This document shows positions 16,859 through 25,917 of a stretch of DNA of 64,000 nt, piece by piece. The translations under genes and the position numbers were made by a program. The DNA comes from Hyphomonadaceae bacterium (lineage in GTDB: Bacteria > Pseudomonadota > Alphaproteobacteria > Caulobacterales > Aquidulcibacteraceae), in the NCBI GenBank assembly GCA_016791425.1, contig JAEUMQ010000017.1, positions 278,045 to 342,044 of the forward strand. Direction: 5' to 3'. Numbering within the stretch: the stretch's first letter is position 1; each line of letters begins with the position of its first letter. Under the pieces are notes generated by a model. The model was given only the letters and a program-made list of their open reading frames with translations, ran no database searches and had not been told where the DNA came from.

Positions 16859-19807
16859 GTGAAAAGCTGGCTGAACAAGGACCGCCTGTTGGCGGGGACG
16901 ATTATTGCAGGCGTGTCGGCTCTCGGCTTGGCCGGTCCGGCGGTTGCGCAAAGCGGCGACGAGATCATCGTCACCGGTTCGCGGATCCCGCAGCCGAACC
17001 TGGTCACCACGAGCCCGGTGACCCAGATCACCGCCGAAGACGTCACGACCCAGGGCGTCACCCGCATCGAAGACCTTGTGAACCAGCTGCCGCAGGCCTT
17101 CGCCGCGCAGCAATCGACGGTTTCGAACGGCGCGTCCGGCACCGCGACCGTCAACCTCCGCGGCCTCGGCTCGGCCCGCACCCTCGTCCTGATCGACGGC
17201 CGCCGCATGGTCTACGGCTCGCCGATCGACGCCGCCGCCGACTTGAACCAGATCCCGGGCCCGCTCGTTGAGCGCGTCGAAGTCCTCACTGGCGGCGCGT
17301 CGGCCGTCTACGGGTCGGACGCCGTCGCCGGCGTCGTCAACTTCGTGATGAAGAAGGATTTCGAGGGCATCCGCTTCGACGCCCAGTACGGCTTCTATCA
17401 GCACGGCAACGATTATGACGGCGTGGGCTATCTGCGTGAGGAAATCGCGTTCCGCGCTCTGACGAACTCGTCCCAGTTCGCGCTGCCCGACGACGTGGTC
17501 GATGGCTACGGCAAGGAAGGCACGATCATCCTCGGCATGGCCTCTCCCGACGGGAAGGGCAATGTCACGGCGTACGTGAACTACCGCACCAACGACGCGA
17601 TCCTGCAGCGCGACCGCGATTATTCGGCGTGCGCGCTCGGCGCCCCGTCCACCGCGGCCCGCTCTTCGTACACGTTCACCGGCGCCCACTGGACCTGCGG
17701 CGGCTCCGGCACGGCCTATCCCGGCACGTTCACGGACTTCGCAACGTTCAGCTACACGATCGGCTCGAACAACGAGTTCCGGAACTTCGTGGCCGCGACC
17801 GACCAGTACAATTTCGGTCCGACGAACTACTACCAGCGCCCGGATGAGCGCTACACGCTCGGCGCCTTCGGCCACTACGAGATCACACCGTGGATGGAAG
17901 CGTACACGCAGCTGATGTTCTCGGATTACACCTCGCAGGCGCAGATCGCGCCGGCCGGCGTGTTCTTCGACACCTCGACCATCAATTGCGACAACCCGCT
18001 CCTCACCGCGACGATGAAGACGTCGATCGGCTGCACGCCGTCGCTCATCTCCTCGGGCGGGTCGGTGCCGTTCTACATCGGACGCCGCAACGTCGAAGGC
18101 GGCGGTCGTCAGGACAATTTCGAGTACGAATCCTATCGCGCGGTCTTCGGCCTCCGCGGTCCTCTGGTCGAGGGCTGGGACTACGATGTGTCCGCGAGCT
18201 ACTCGAAGGTCACCATGACGCGGGTGGTCGACAACTACTTCGCGATCGACCGCATCCAGAAGGCGCTCGACGTCATCGCTGGTCCCGGCGGCACGCCGGT
18301 GTGCCGCTCAGGCTCCGGCGACGGCTGCGTTCCCTACAACGTGTTCCGGATCGGCGGCGTGACGCAGGAAGCGCTCGACTACATGTCGATCCCGCTGATG
18401 GAGATCGGCGACACGACCCAGCAGATCGTTTCGGCCACCATCACGGGCGATCTGGGCTTCACCAGCCCCGCGGCCGAGACCAATTGGCAGGTCGCGTTCG
18501 GCGTCGAGTACAAGCGTGACTCGATCTCGTCGATCACGGACGCCAACTGGGCCACGGCGAACGCCTCCGGCCTCGGCGGCCCGACGATCGGTCTCTCCGG
18601 CGTGGTCGATAACACCGACTTCTTCGGCGAGTTGCGCGCGCCGCTGGTGGAGGGCAAGCCCTTCGCCGACATCATCTCGCTCGAGCTCGCTTATCGTCGT
18701 TCGACCTACAGCACGGACGCCGAGACCGAGACCTACAAGATCGGCGGCGACTGGGCCCCGACCGAGGACATCCGGTTCCGCGGCTCCTACCAACGCGCCG
18801 TCCGCGCGGCCAACGTGATCGAGCTCTTCTCGGCCCAGGGCTTCAACCTGTTCGACATGAACGATGATCCCTGCGACGGGACCGATCCGGGCGGCGACGG
18901 CGTCGCCTCGTCGGCGGTTTGCGTCGGCTCCAACCCCTGGCAGGTGACGGCGGCGCAGCGCGCGGCCGGCGCGCTGACCAGCCCGGCCGGCCAGTACAAC
19001 TTCCTGCAGGGCGGCAACCCGAACGTGAGCCCGGAAACGGCCGACACGTACACCATCGGGTTCGTGTTCACGCCGACCTTCCTGGAAGGCTTCAGCCTTT
19101 CGGTCGACTGGTACGAGATCAAGGTCGAAGACCTCATCTCGATCGTGTCGCCCGACGTGAGCGTCACGCAGTGCTTCAACAACAACAACATCGCGCTCTG
19201 CAATCTCATCAACCGGAACCCCGCCAACGGGTCGCTTTGGGTCGGCAGCGGCAACGTCGTCGGTCTGAACACCAACATCGGGTACCTGCTGACGTCGGGC
19301 TACGACGTCAACGCGTCCTACTCGTTGGACATCGGCGAGATGGGCGGCTTGAACTTCGGCTTCGTCGGCACCTGGCTCGACAAGCTGAAGACCAACAACG
19401 GTCCTGGCCTCGGCGAGTACGACTGCAAAGGCGATTTCGGCGGGTCCGCTTGCGGCGTCCCGAGCCCCGAATGGCGTCACCGCTTCCGCGTGTCGTGGGA
19501 GACGCCGTGGGATCTCGAGCTGTCCGGCACGTGGCGCTATTACGGCGAAGTCACCAATGCGGGCGGCGACGGCAAGCCGATCACTGGCCGGATCGACTCG
19601 GTTTGGGATGCCGAGAACTATTACGATCTCGCCGGCAACTGGGCCGTGAAGGACAACATCACGTTCCGCGCCGGTGTGAACAACATCCTCGACAACGACC
19701 CGCAGCTGTCGAACCTCGTCGGCACTACGGGTAACGGCAACACCTTCCCGCAGACGTACGACGCTCTGGGCCGTTGGGTGTTCGCCGGCATCACCCTCGA
19801 CTTCTAA
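16859..19807 (+). CDS. TonB-dependent outer-membrane receptor
   Basis: A 982-residue outer-membrane receptor. The GTG start is preceded by GGAGG six bases away; an ATG six codons earlier is possible. Signal peptide residues about 1-35 end in AVAQ. The plug follows at once (EIIVTGSRIPQPN, SPVTQITAEDV, then VNLRGLGSARTLVLIDGRRM and GGASAVYGSDAVAGVVNFVMKK). A long beta barrel ends with VFAGITLDF, the terminal Phe needed for outer-membrane insertion. No N-terminal STAS-like signalling (STN) domain is seen, so it is a plain transporter. The paired cysteines in several loops are typical of caulobacterial and sphingomonad receptors for plant or algal carbohydrates or peptides. The substrate is not readable. 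A strong terminator follows. Confidence 0.95.
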   Translation: MKSWLNKDRLLAGTIIAGVSALGLAGPAVAQSGDEIIVTGSRIPQPNLVTTSPVTQITAEDVTTQGVTRIEDLVNQLPQAFAAQQSTVSNGASGTATVNLRGLGSARTLVLIDGRRMVYGSPIDAAADLNQIPGPLVERVEVLTGGASAVYGSDAVAGVVNFVMKKDFEGIRFDAQYGFYQHGNDYDGVGYLREEIAFRALTNSSQFALPDDVVDGYGKEGTIILGMASPDGKGNVTAYVNYRTNDAILQRDRDYSACALGAPSTAARSSYTFTGAHWTCGGSGTAYPGTFTDFATFSYTIGSNNEFRNFVAATDQYNFGPTNYYQRPDERYTLGAFGHYEITPWMEAYTQLMFSDYTSQAQIAPAGVFFDTSTINCDNPLLTATMKTSIGCTPSLISSGGSVPFYIGRRNVEGGGRQDNFEYESYRAVFGLRGPLVEGWDYDVSASYSKVTMTRVVDNYFAIDRIQKALDVIAGPGGTPVCRSGSGDGCVPYNVFRIGGVTQEALDYMSIPLMEIGDTTQQIVSATITGDLGFTSPAAETNWQVAFGVEYKRDSISSITDANWATANASGLGGPTIGLSGVVDNTDFFGELRAPLVEGKPFADIISLELAYRRSTYSTDAETETYKIGGDWAPTEDIRFRGSYQRAVRAANVIELFSAQGFNLFDMNDDPCDGTDPGGDGVASSAVCVGSNPWQVTAAQRAAGALTSPAGQYNFLQGGNPNVSPETADTYTIGFVFTPTFLEGFSLSVDWYEIKVEDLISIVSPDVSVTQCFNNNNIALCNLINRNPANGSLWVGSGNVVGLNTNIGYLLTSGYDVNASYSLDIGEMGGLNFGFVGTWLDKLKTNNGPGLGEYDCKGDFGGSACGVPSPEWRHRFRVSWETPWDLELSGTWRYYGEVTNAGGDGKPITGRIDSVWDAENYYDLAGNWAVKDNITFRAGVNNILDNDPQLSNLVGTTGNGNTFPQTYDALGRWVFAGITLDF

Positions 19808-19823
19808 GTCATACGCAACGCCT

Positions 19824-19860
19824 CGGCGGCGGGCTCCGGCCCGCCGCCGTTTTCTTTTCT
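19824..19860 (+). terminator. Rho-independent terminator of the TonB receptor
   Basis: An 11-bp GC stem (19824-19834 with 19839-19849) closes a four-base loop and is followed by TTTTCTTTTCT. It begins 16 bases after the receptor stop codon, so the receptor is probably monocistronic and the next gene has its own start signals. Confidence 0.9.
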
Positions 19861-19935
19861 CCAGCCGCATCTTAGGGCAGTGAACGCAGACCGCCGGGCC
19901 CCGCGCCGTAGCGCCTTCGCGAAGGACGCCGCGCC

Positions 19936-21084
19936 TTGACCGCTCCCGAAGCTCTCGCCGATCCCGCGCAGGACGACGCCCGCGCCGCGCTCGCCTCCTT
20001 CTCCCGTCTCATCGATGCAAATCCGAACGACGCCGCCGCCTGGTTCGGCGCCGCAGTCGCGCATGTGCGTCTCGGCGACGAAGGCGCCGCGACGATCGCC
20101 CTGCAGAAGACGCTGACGCTCGCGCCGCGCCATTTCGGCGCCCTCATCCTCAGCGGCGACGTCTTCTCCCGCCGCGGAGATCTGCGCGCCGCCGCCGCGT
20201 TCTATGCGTCCGGCGTGCGTTTCGCGCCGCAGGATGCGCCCCCGCCGGTCGCGCGCGAGATCGCGCGCGCGGAGCAGAATTGCGTCCGCATCGCCGAGGA
20301 ATTCCAATCGCATCTCGCGTCGCGCCTGAGCGCCGCCGGCTTCGATCCGAGCCGCTCGAGTCCGGGCTTCGCCAAGTCACTCGCCGCGTTTAATGGCGGA
20401 CCGCGCCTGCACACCGCGCAGAAGCCGCGTTTCTATTGCTTCCCCGATTTGCCCGATACGCCTTTCTACGATCGCAAGGACTTCGCCTGGGCGCCGGCGC
20501 TCGAAGCTGCGACCGATGCAATCGCCGAAGAGCTCGCCGGCGTGCTGCGCATGCCTGAGGCGTTCGCGCCTTATGTGAAAGCGGACAAGTCGCGCCCCGC
20601 CACCAACGATCGCGGCATGCGCGACAATCCCGATTGGAGCGCCTGCCATCTGATCGAGAATGGCGCGATCGCGCCGAAGATGGCCGAGGCCTGTCCGCGC
20701 ACGATGGCCGCGCTGAAGCATGTGCCGCTCGCCGCCGTGCCCGGCCGCTCGCCGTCGGTGCTCTTTTCGCTTCTGCAGCCGGGCATGCACATCCCGCCGC
20801 ACCATGGCTTCGTGAACACGCGCCTGATCGGCCATCTGCCGCTTATCACGCCGCCGAACTGCCTCTTCCGCGTCGGGCCCGAGACCCGCGAATGGGAGCA
20901 AGGCAAGCTCATGCTGTTCAACGACACCATCGAGCACGAGGCCTGGAACAAGTCCGATCGCCTCCGCGTCGTGCTGCTGTTCGATTTCTGGCGTCCCGAG
21001 CTGACGGAGGAGGAGCGCACGCTCGTCCGCGCGCTTTTCCAGGCTGTCGATTCCTACGGAACCAAGGCCGCCAGCTGGTCCTGA
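19936..21084 (+). CDS. TPR-containing aspartyl/asparaginyl beta-hydroxylase
   Basis: A 382-residue protein. Residues about 10-115 are TPR-like helices (DARAALASFSRLIDANPNDAAAWFGAAVAH); residues about 215-375 form the cupin-type Asp/Asn hydroxylase domain with iron-binding His in HIPPHHGFVNTRLIGHLPL and FNDTIEHEAWNKS, and the terminal RVVLLFDFWRPELT. These Fe(II)/2-oxoglutarate enzymes hydroxylate protein or peptide side chains. The TTG start is the only reasonable one. Genes of this kind cluster with TonB receptors and TPR-sulfotransferases in Caulobacterales and Sphingomonadales, which fits here. Confidence 0.88.
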   Translation: MTAPEALADPAQDDARAALASFSRLIDANPNDAAAWFGAAVAHVRLGDEGAATIALQKTLTLAPRHFGALILSGDVFSRRGDLRAAAAFYASGVRFAPQDAPPPVAREIARAEQNCVRIAEEFQSHLASRLSAAGFDPSRSSPGFAKSLAAFNGGPRLHTAQKPRFYCFPDLPDTPFYDRKDFAWAPALEAATDAIAEELAGVLRMPEAFAPYVKADKSRPATNDRGMRDNPDWSACHLIENGAIAPKMAEACPRTMAALKHVPLAAVPGRSPSVLFSLLQPGMHIPPHHGFVNTRLIGHLPLITPPNCLFRVGPETREWEQGKLMLFNDTIEHEAWNKSDRLRVVLLFDFWRPELTEEERTLVRALFQAVDSYGTKAASWS

Positions 21085-21085
21085 T

Positions 21086-22627
21086 CTATTCCTCGCCGAT
21101 CGCGCCAAGCGCGTCGCGCAAGGGCTGCAGCCGCTCCGCATAGTTCCGCCATCGTCCCGACGATCGCTCGTGCAGCTTCTCGCGCACCTGCCAGACGCTC
21201 GCGGTCTTCACGCTGCCTTGCCGCTCGTGGAACGATAGGCACGCGTCCTCCCAATCCAGTCCGCAGAACGCAAGCGTCCGCTCCACCTCCGTGCGCGGAT
21301 CGCGCACCAGCGCGTCGTAGGAGACATCGAGAATGTCGTCGCCGAAAAGCGTCTTCCAGTGCGCCATCATGCGCCGGTACTGCGCATAATGATGCCCGAT
21401 GTCCGCAAGATCGAGCGCATAGCTCATCGAATGGTCGATGTGCAGGAAGTAGATCGAGAGGCAATTGTCCATCGGCGCGCGCGTCGTGTGCACGATGCGC
21501 GCATGCGGAAAGAGGCTCTTGATAAGCCCGATATGCATGAAATTGTCCGGCCGCTTGTCCGTCACGAGGTCCGCGTCGGGGAAGAGCTGCGCCACGCTCG
21601 CCCGATAGCGCGCCGCATGCGTCGCAAGCTCGCTCGCCGAGAGGCGCTTCCCGCCGAGCTCCCCCGCCAGCGCCGGCAGGAACGGCAGCTCGCCGCCGGC
21701 CTCCACGCCCGAATGACTGGCGATGATCTGCTCCACCAGCGTCGAGCCGGAGCGAAACATGCCGCAGATGAACACCGGCGCGCGCCCCGCCTCAGCCCCC
21801 TGTGCGAACTGCGCTTGCGCGAGCGGCTTCTGGTAGCGCGCGATCTGCGCGTCGATCTGCGCCTCGAAGCCGCGCCGGTCGTACCGCGGCGCCGGCTGCG
21901 CGCTCGCGCGCGAGAGCGCGTTCGCCCGCGCATAGGCCTCGAACGCCGCATCATGCGAGCCGCAATCGTCGAGCGCCTTGCCGAGCGCGAACGTCATGAG
22001 CGCACCCGCCGCCGCATCCTGCGTCTGCGCGAGCGCGCACCGCAGCGAGCCGATCACCGGATGCGCGCAGTCCCCGATCCGCTGCAGGTTCGCCAGCCGC
22101 GACAGCGCGTGCGCATCCATCGCGTCCACGCCGAGCACGCGCTCGTAAAGCGCGATCGCTTCCTCGCGACGCCCCTGGTCCTCGCGCAGATTGCCGAGAT
22201 TGAGCAGGGCGGGCGCGAAGCGCGGATTCTTCTCCAGCGCCAGATTGAGCTCGCGCTCCGCCTCGCCCTCGCGCCGCAGATGATCCGCCAGGATCGCCGC
22301 GCGATTGACGTGCGCTTCCTCCGGCTCGCTGACGCCAAGCTCGATGGCCCGCGCGTAGGAGAAGAGGGCCTCGCTGAAGCGCCCCGACATCCGCTGGGCG
22401 ACCGCGTGATTGAACCACCAGGTCGGGTGCTCGGGCCGGAGCGCCAGGAGCGCGCGATAGGCGGCCTCGGCCTCCGCCCACCGACCTTGTCCGAGGAGGG
22501 CCGAAGCAAGACGAGGGTCCGGAGCGTTCACCCCGCCAAGGTGGAGAAGCCGCCCCCCGCCCGCAACCCCGTTGAATTGTCGCCGCGCCGCTGCTAGCTC
22601 GGCGTCCGTGACCAGAGCAGGATTCAT
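21086..22627 (-). CDS. TPR-repeat sulfotransferase
   Basis: A 513-residue protein: TPR repeats over about residues 20-260 and a sulfotransferase domain after that. The 5'-phosphosulfate loop is intact (FICGMFRSGSTLVEQIIASH), followed by TDKRPDNFMHIG, and the 3'-phosphate region IVHTTRAPMDNCLSIYFLH. The C-terminal WQVREKLHERSSGRWRNY is also typical. It would transfer sulfate from PAPS to an unknown acceptor, possibly a protein or glycan recruited by the TPRs. It converges with the hydroxylase gene: only one base lies between the two stop codons and no terminator separates them, so their mRNAs may overlap. Confidence 0.9.
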   Translation of the reverse strand: MNPALVTDAELAAARRQFNGVAGGGRLLHLGGVNAPDPRLASALLGQGRWAEAEAAYRALLALRPEHPTWWFNHAVAQRMSGRFSEALFSYARAIELGVSEPEEAHVNRAAILADHLRREGEAERELNLALEKNPRFAPALLNLGNLREDQGRREEAIALYERVLGVDAMDAHALSRLANLQRIGDCAHPVIGSLRCALAQTQDAAAGALMTFALGKALDDCGSHDAAFEAYARANALSRASAQPAPRYDRRGFEAQIDAQIARYQKPLAQAQFAQGAEAGRAPVFICGMFRSGSTLVEQIIASHSGVEAGGELPFLPALAGELGGKRLSASELATHAARYRASVAQLFPDADLVTDKRPDNFMHIGLIKSLFPHARIVHTTRAPMDNCLSIYFLHIDHSMSYALDLADIGHHYAQYRRMMAHWKTLFGDDILDVSYDALVRDPRTEVERTLAFCGLDWEDACLSFHERQGSVKTASVWQVREKLHERSSGRWRNYAERLQPLRDALGAIGEE

Positions 22628-22725
22628 CCGTCGAATTCGCCGCCCGGCCCGCCCCTAAAAGCGCATGAGCGCGGGGTGCGGGACCGGGATTCCTGCTATT
22701 TCCCGACATTCCGACGGAGAGACGA

Positions 22726-25700
22726 ATGGCTGACGAGGCCGAGAAGGCGCGCGCGTCCAAGGACAAGCCGAAAGAAAAATCAGAAGGACGCGACTACCGC
22801 GAAACCCTGTTCCTGCCCGAAACGCCGTTTCCGATGAAGGCCGGGCTTCCGCAGAAGGAGCCGCAGCTCCTCGACTATTGGCGCGAGATCGATCTTTACC
22901 GGAAGCTCCGCGACGCCGCCGCGTCGCGCCCGAAATTCACGCTGCATGATGGGCCGCCCTACGCCAACGGCCCCATCCATATCGGCCACGCCGAGAACAA
23001 GATCCTGAAAGATCTCGTCGTGCGCACTCATCAGATGATGGGCTTCGATTCCGATTACGTGCCGGGCTGGGATTGCCACGGCCTTCCGATCGAATGGAAG
23101 GTCGAGGAGGATTTCCGTTCCAAGGGCAAGAAGAAGCAGGACGTGCCGGCGGTCGAGTTCCGGCGCGCCTGCCGCGCCTACGCCGACAAATGGATCCCGC
23201 TGCAGCGCACCGAGTTCCAGCGCCTCGGCATCGAGGGCGATTGGGAAAAATACTATACCACGATGAGCTTCGAGGCCGAAGCCGCCATCGCCGCGGAATT
23301 CCTGAAGGTCGTGCGCACAGGCCTCGTCTATCGCGGCTCGAAGCCGGTGATGTGGTCGCCCGTCGAACGCACCTCGCTTGCCGAGGCCGAGGTGGAATAT
23401 CAGGACAAGGTGTCGCCGACGATCTGGGTGAAGTTCCCAATCGTTGCGCTTGATGGCGAGCCACTTGGCCTCGCTGACAAGTTGGCGAACACATCGATCG
23501 TCATCTGGACGACGACCCCGTGGACGATCCCGGGCAATCGCGCGATTAGCTACAGTCCGCGCGAAGACGTGATCTACTCGCAAATTGAGGTCGAGGAGAT
23601 CGACGACGCTGCGTTCAAGCCATGGGCGCGAGTCGGGGATAGATTGATTATTGCTTCGAACTTGATCGATGCGACGGTCGCCGCAGCGAAGATAAGCAAG
23701 TGGAAGCCGCTCGGCGTCATTGGCGGCCGAGGAAATGATCTCTTCTCCCGCATGACTTGCGCGCATCCGCTTCGTGATTGGCGCCCCTCCCCCCTTGCGG
23801 GGGAGGGCGGGGAGGGGGGGCGTTCAGGAGAAGGCGCCGCGAGCGCCAAATCCTCTGCGCCCCCCACCCCCACCCCCAACCCCTCCCCGCAGGGGGGAGG
23901 GGAGAGTGCATCATCTGCACACGGATGGTATGGTTTCCTGGTGCCGCTGCTCGCCGGCGATCACGTCACGGACGATGCAGGTACGGGCTTCGTGCACACC
24001 GCGCCGGGCCACGGCCAGGACGACTTCGCGATCTGGATCGCCACCGGCCATTCGCAGAAAGACATCCCCTTCACCGTCGATGAAGAGGGCGCCTTCACCA
24101 AGGAAGCGCCCGGCTTCGAAGGCCTCCACATCATCGAGCTGGAAGGCAAGAAGCAGGGCAAGGACGGCCCCGCCAACGAAGCGGTGATCAAGGCGCTCAT
24201 CGAAGCGAACGCGCTCCTCGCGCGCGGCCGGCTCGAACACTCCTATCCGCATTCCTGGCGCTCCAAGGCGCCGCTGATCTTCCGCAACACGCCGCAATGG
24301 TTCATCGCGCTCGACAAGCAATTCCGCGACGGCAAGACGCTGCGCGAGATCGCGCTCAGCGAAATCGAGCGTGTCGATTGGGGCCAGAAGCGCGTCGGCG
24401 ACGAGGGCGGCTACAACCGCATCAAGGGCATGATCGCCGAGCGCCCCGATTGGCTCATCTCGCGCCAGCGCGCCTGGGGCGTGCCGCTGGCGATGTTCGT
24501 CAACAAGCACACCGGTGCGGTCCTGCAGGACGACGCGGTCGATGCGCGCATCCTCGCTGCGATGAAAAAGAACGGCGCCGACGCCTGGTGGGCCACGCCC
24601 GCCGAGCAATTCCTCGGCAAGGATCACAAGGCCGCCGATTACGAGAAGGTCGAGGACATCCTCGACGTCTGGTTCGATTCCGGCTGCACGCACGCCTTCG
24701 TGCTCGAAACCAAGCCGTCGCTGAAGCGCCCAGCCGACGTCTATCTCGAAGGCTCCGACCAGCACCGCGGCTGGTTCCATTCCTCGCTGCTTGAAGGCTG
24801 CGCCACGCGCGGCCGCGCTCCCTACGATTCCGTCGTGACGCACGGCTTCGTCGTCGCCGAGGACGGCCGGAAGATGAGCAAATCGCTCGGCAACGGCGTC
24901 GAGCCGATGGACGTGGCGAAGCAATACGGCATCGAGATCCTCCGTCTGCTGATCGCTCAGGCCGCGTACGAAGACGATCTTCGCATGGGCAAGACGATCA
25001 TCGACCAGTCGGCCGAGGCCTATCGCAAGCTGCGCAACACGCTGCGCTTCCTGCTCGGCGCGCTGAACGGCCTCACGGATGAGGAGAGGCTCTTTCCGCC
25101 GCCCCATGCTGGGGAGGCGTCGCGCGCGAAGCGTGCGACGGAGGGGGCGCAACACGAGCTGCCCTTGCTGGAGCGTTGGCTCCTGCATCGGCTGCGCGAG
25201 CTCGATGACGAGGTCCGCGACGCCTACAAGAGGTTCCAGTATCGCCGCGCCGTCTCCGCGCTCGTCGAGTTCTGCAATGTCGATCTCTCGGCGTTCTATC
25301 TCGATGTGCGCAAGGACGCGCTCTATTGCGACCGGCTCGACAGCCCGCGCCGGCGCGCCTGCCGCACCGCCCTCGACGAGACCTTCCGCCGCCTCGCCGT
25401 CTGGCTCGCGCCGATCCTGCCTTTCACCATGGAGGAGGTCTGGCGCACGCGCTTCCCCGAAGCGGCGTCCGTGCACCTCGAGCTATTCCCCGCGACGCCG
25501 AAGGAATGGCGCGTGGACGCGGTCGCGGCCGAGGTTGCGCATTTGCGCCGTGTGCGGAGCGTCGTGACCGGCGCGCTCGAAGTGGCGCGCCGCGAGAAGA
25601 AGATCGGCTCTTCTCTCGAAGCGGCGCCGCGCGTCTTCATCGCCGACCCGGCGCTCCTGAACCCGGTCAAAACCGTCGATCTTGCCGAGCTTTGCATCAC

Positions 25701-25917
25701 CAGCGACATCGTCATCGAAGCCGGCGAGGGCCCGAAAGGCGCCTTCCATCTGCCGGAAGTCCCGGGCGTTTGGGTCATCGTCGAGCCCGCACAAGGCAAG
25801 AAGTGCGCGCGCTCGTGGAAGATCTCGCCCGACATCGGCAAGGACGCCCGCTATCCCGATCTCACGCCGCGCGACGCCGACGCCGTCGCGGTGTGGGACG
25901 CCGCGCATGGCCGCTGA
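22726..25917 (+). CDS. ileS: Isoleucyl-tRNA synthetase with two in-frame repeat insertions and degraded C-terminal zinc site
   Basis: A 1063-residue class I synthetase: longer than the usual 940-1000. HIGH motif at residues 85-88, KMSKS at 716-720, editing-domain signature TDDAGTGFVHTAPGHGQDD after residue 410. A palindromic repeat is translated as about residues 353-393 (SPLAGEG...NPSPQGGG) just before the conserved VPLLAGDHV of the CP1 editing domain. A second insert, FPPPHAGEASRAKRATEGA, is at about 790-808 where the catalytic core meets the anticodon domain. The C-terminal zinc knuckle normally carries Cys at positions matching 1027, 1030, 1047 and 1050; only Cys1027 remains (KCARSWK, LTPRD). 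The frame is open throughout, so the enzyme is presumably functional. Confidence 0.96.
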   Translation: MADEAEKARASKDKPKEKSEGRDYRETLFLPETPFPMKAGLPQKEPQLLDYWREIDLYRKLRDAAASRPKFTLHDGPPYANGPIHIGHAENKILKDLVVRTHQMMGFDSDYVPGWDCHGLPIEWKVEEDFRSKGKKKQDVPAVEFRRACRAYADKWIPLQRTEFQRLGIEGDWEKYYTTMSFEAEAAIAAEFLKVVRTGLVYRGSKPVMWSPVERTSLAEAEVEYQDKVSPTIWVKFPIVALDGEPLGLADKLANTSIVIWTTTPWTIPGNRAISYSPREDVIYSQIEVEEIDDAAFKPWARVGDRLIIASNLIDATVAAAKISKWKPLGVIGGRGNDLFSRMTCAHPLRDWRPSPLAGEGGEGGRSGEGAASAKSSAPPTPTPNPSPQGGGESASSAHGWYGFLVPLLAGDHVTDDAGTGFVHTAPGHGQDDFAIWIATGHSQKDIPFTVDEEGAFTKEAPGFEGLHIIELEGKKQGKDGPANEAVIKALIEANALLARGRLEHSYPHSWRSKAPLIFRNTPQWFIALDKQFRDGKTLREIALSEIERVDWGQKRVGDEGGYNRIKGMIAERPDWLISRQRAWGVPLAMFVNKHTGAVLQDDAVDARILAAMKKNGADAWWATPAEQFLGKDHKAADYEKVEDILDVWFDSGCTHAFVLETKPSLKRPADVYLEGSDQHRGWFHSSLLEGCATRGRAPYDSVVTHGFVVAEDGRKMSKSLGNGVEPMDVAKQYGIEILRLLIAQAAYEDDLRMGKTIIDQSAEAYRKLRNTLRFLLGALNGLTDEERLFPPPHAGEASRAKRATEGAQHELPLLERWLLHRLRELDDEVRDAYKRFQYRRAVSALVEFCNVDLSAFYLDVRKDALYCDRLDSPRRRACRTALDETFRRLAVWLAPILPFTMEEVWRTRFPEAASVHLELFPATPKEWRVDAVAAEVAHLRRVRSVVTGALEVARREKKIGSSLEAAPRVFIADPALLNPVKTVDLAELCITSDIVIEAGEGPKGAFHLPEVPGVWVIVEPAQGKKCARSWKISPDIGKDARYPDLTPRDADAVAVWDAAHGR
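23784..23904. repeat. Type A palindromic element inside ileS
   Basis: A 121-base GC-rich element whose left arm (23784-23823) and right arm (about 23861-23904) are inverted copies, each also forming its own hairpin (CCCCTCCCCCCTTGCGGGGG and mirror). The left arm is 39/40 identical to the copy at 28976-29015. It is read in frame as SPLAGEGGEGG...PTPNPSPQGGG within the IleRS editing domain. Confidence 0.9.
25093..25150. repeat. Type B palindromic element inside ileS
   Basis: This follows the type B pattern: TTTCC, a C-rich then G-rich hairpin (CCCCATGCTGGGG), a short region with CGCGCGAAGCGTGCG and a GGAGGGGGCGC end. It matches 39020-39071 in mutL and 31140-31192 between genes. It is read as FPPPHAGEASRAKRATEGA, a different frame from the mutL copy. 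Confidence 0.8.
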
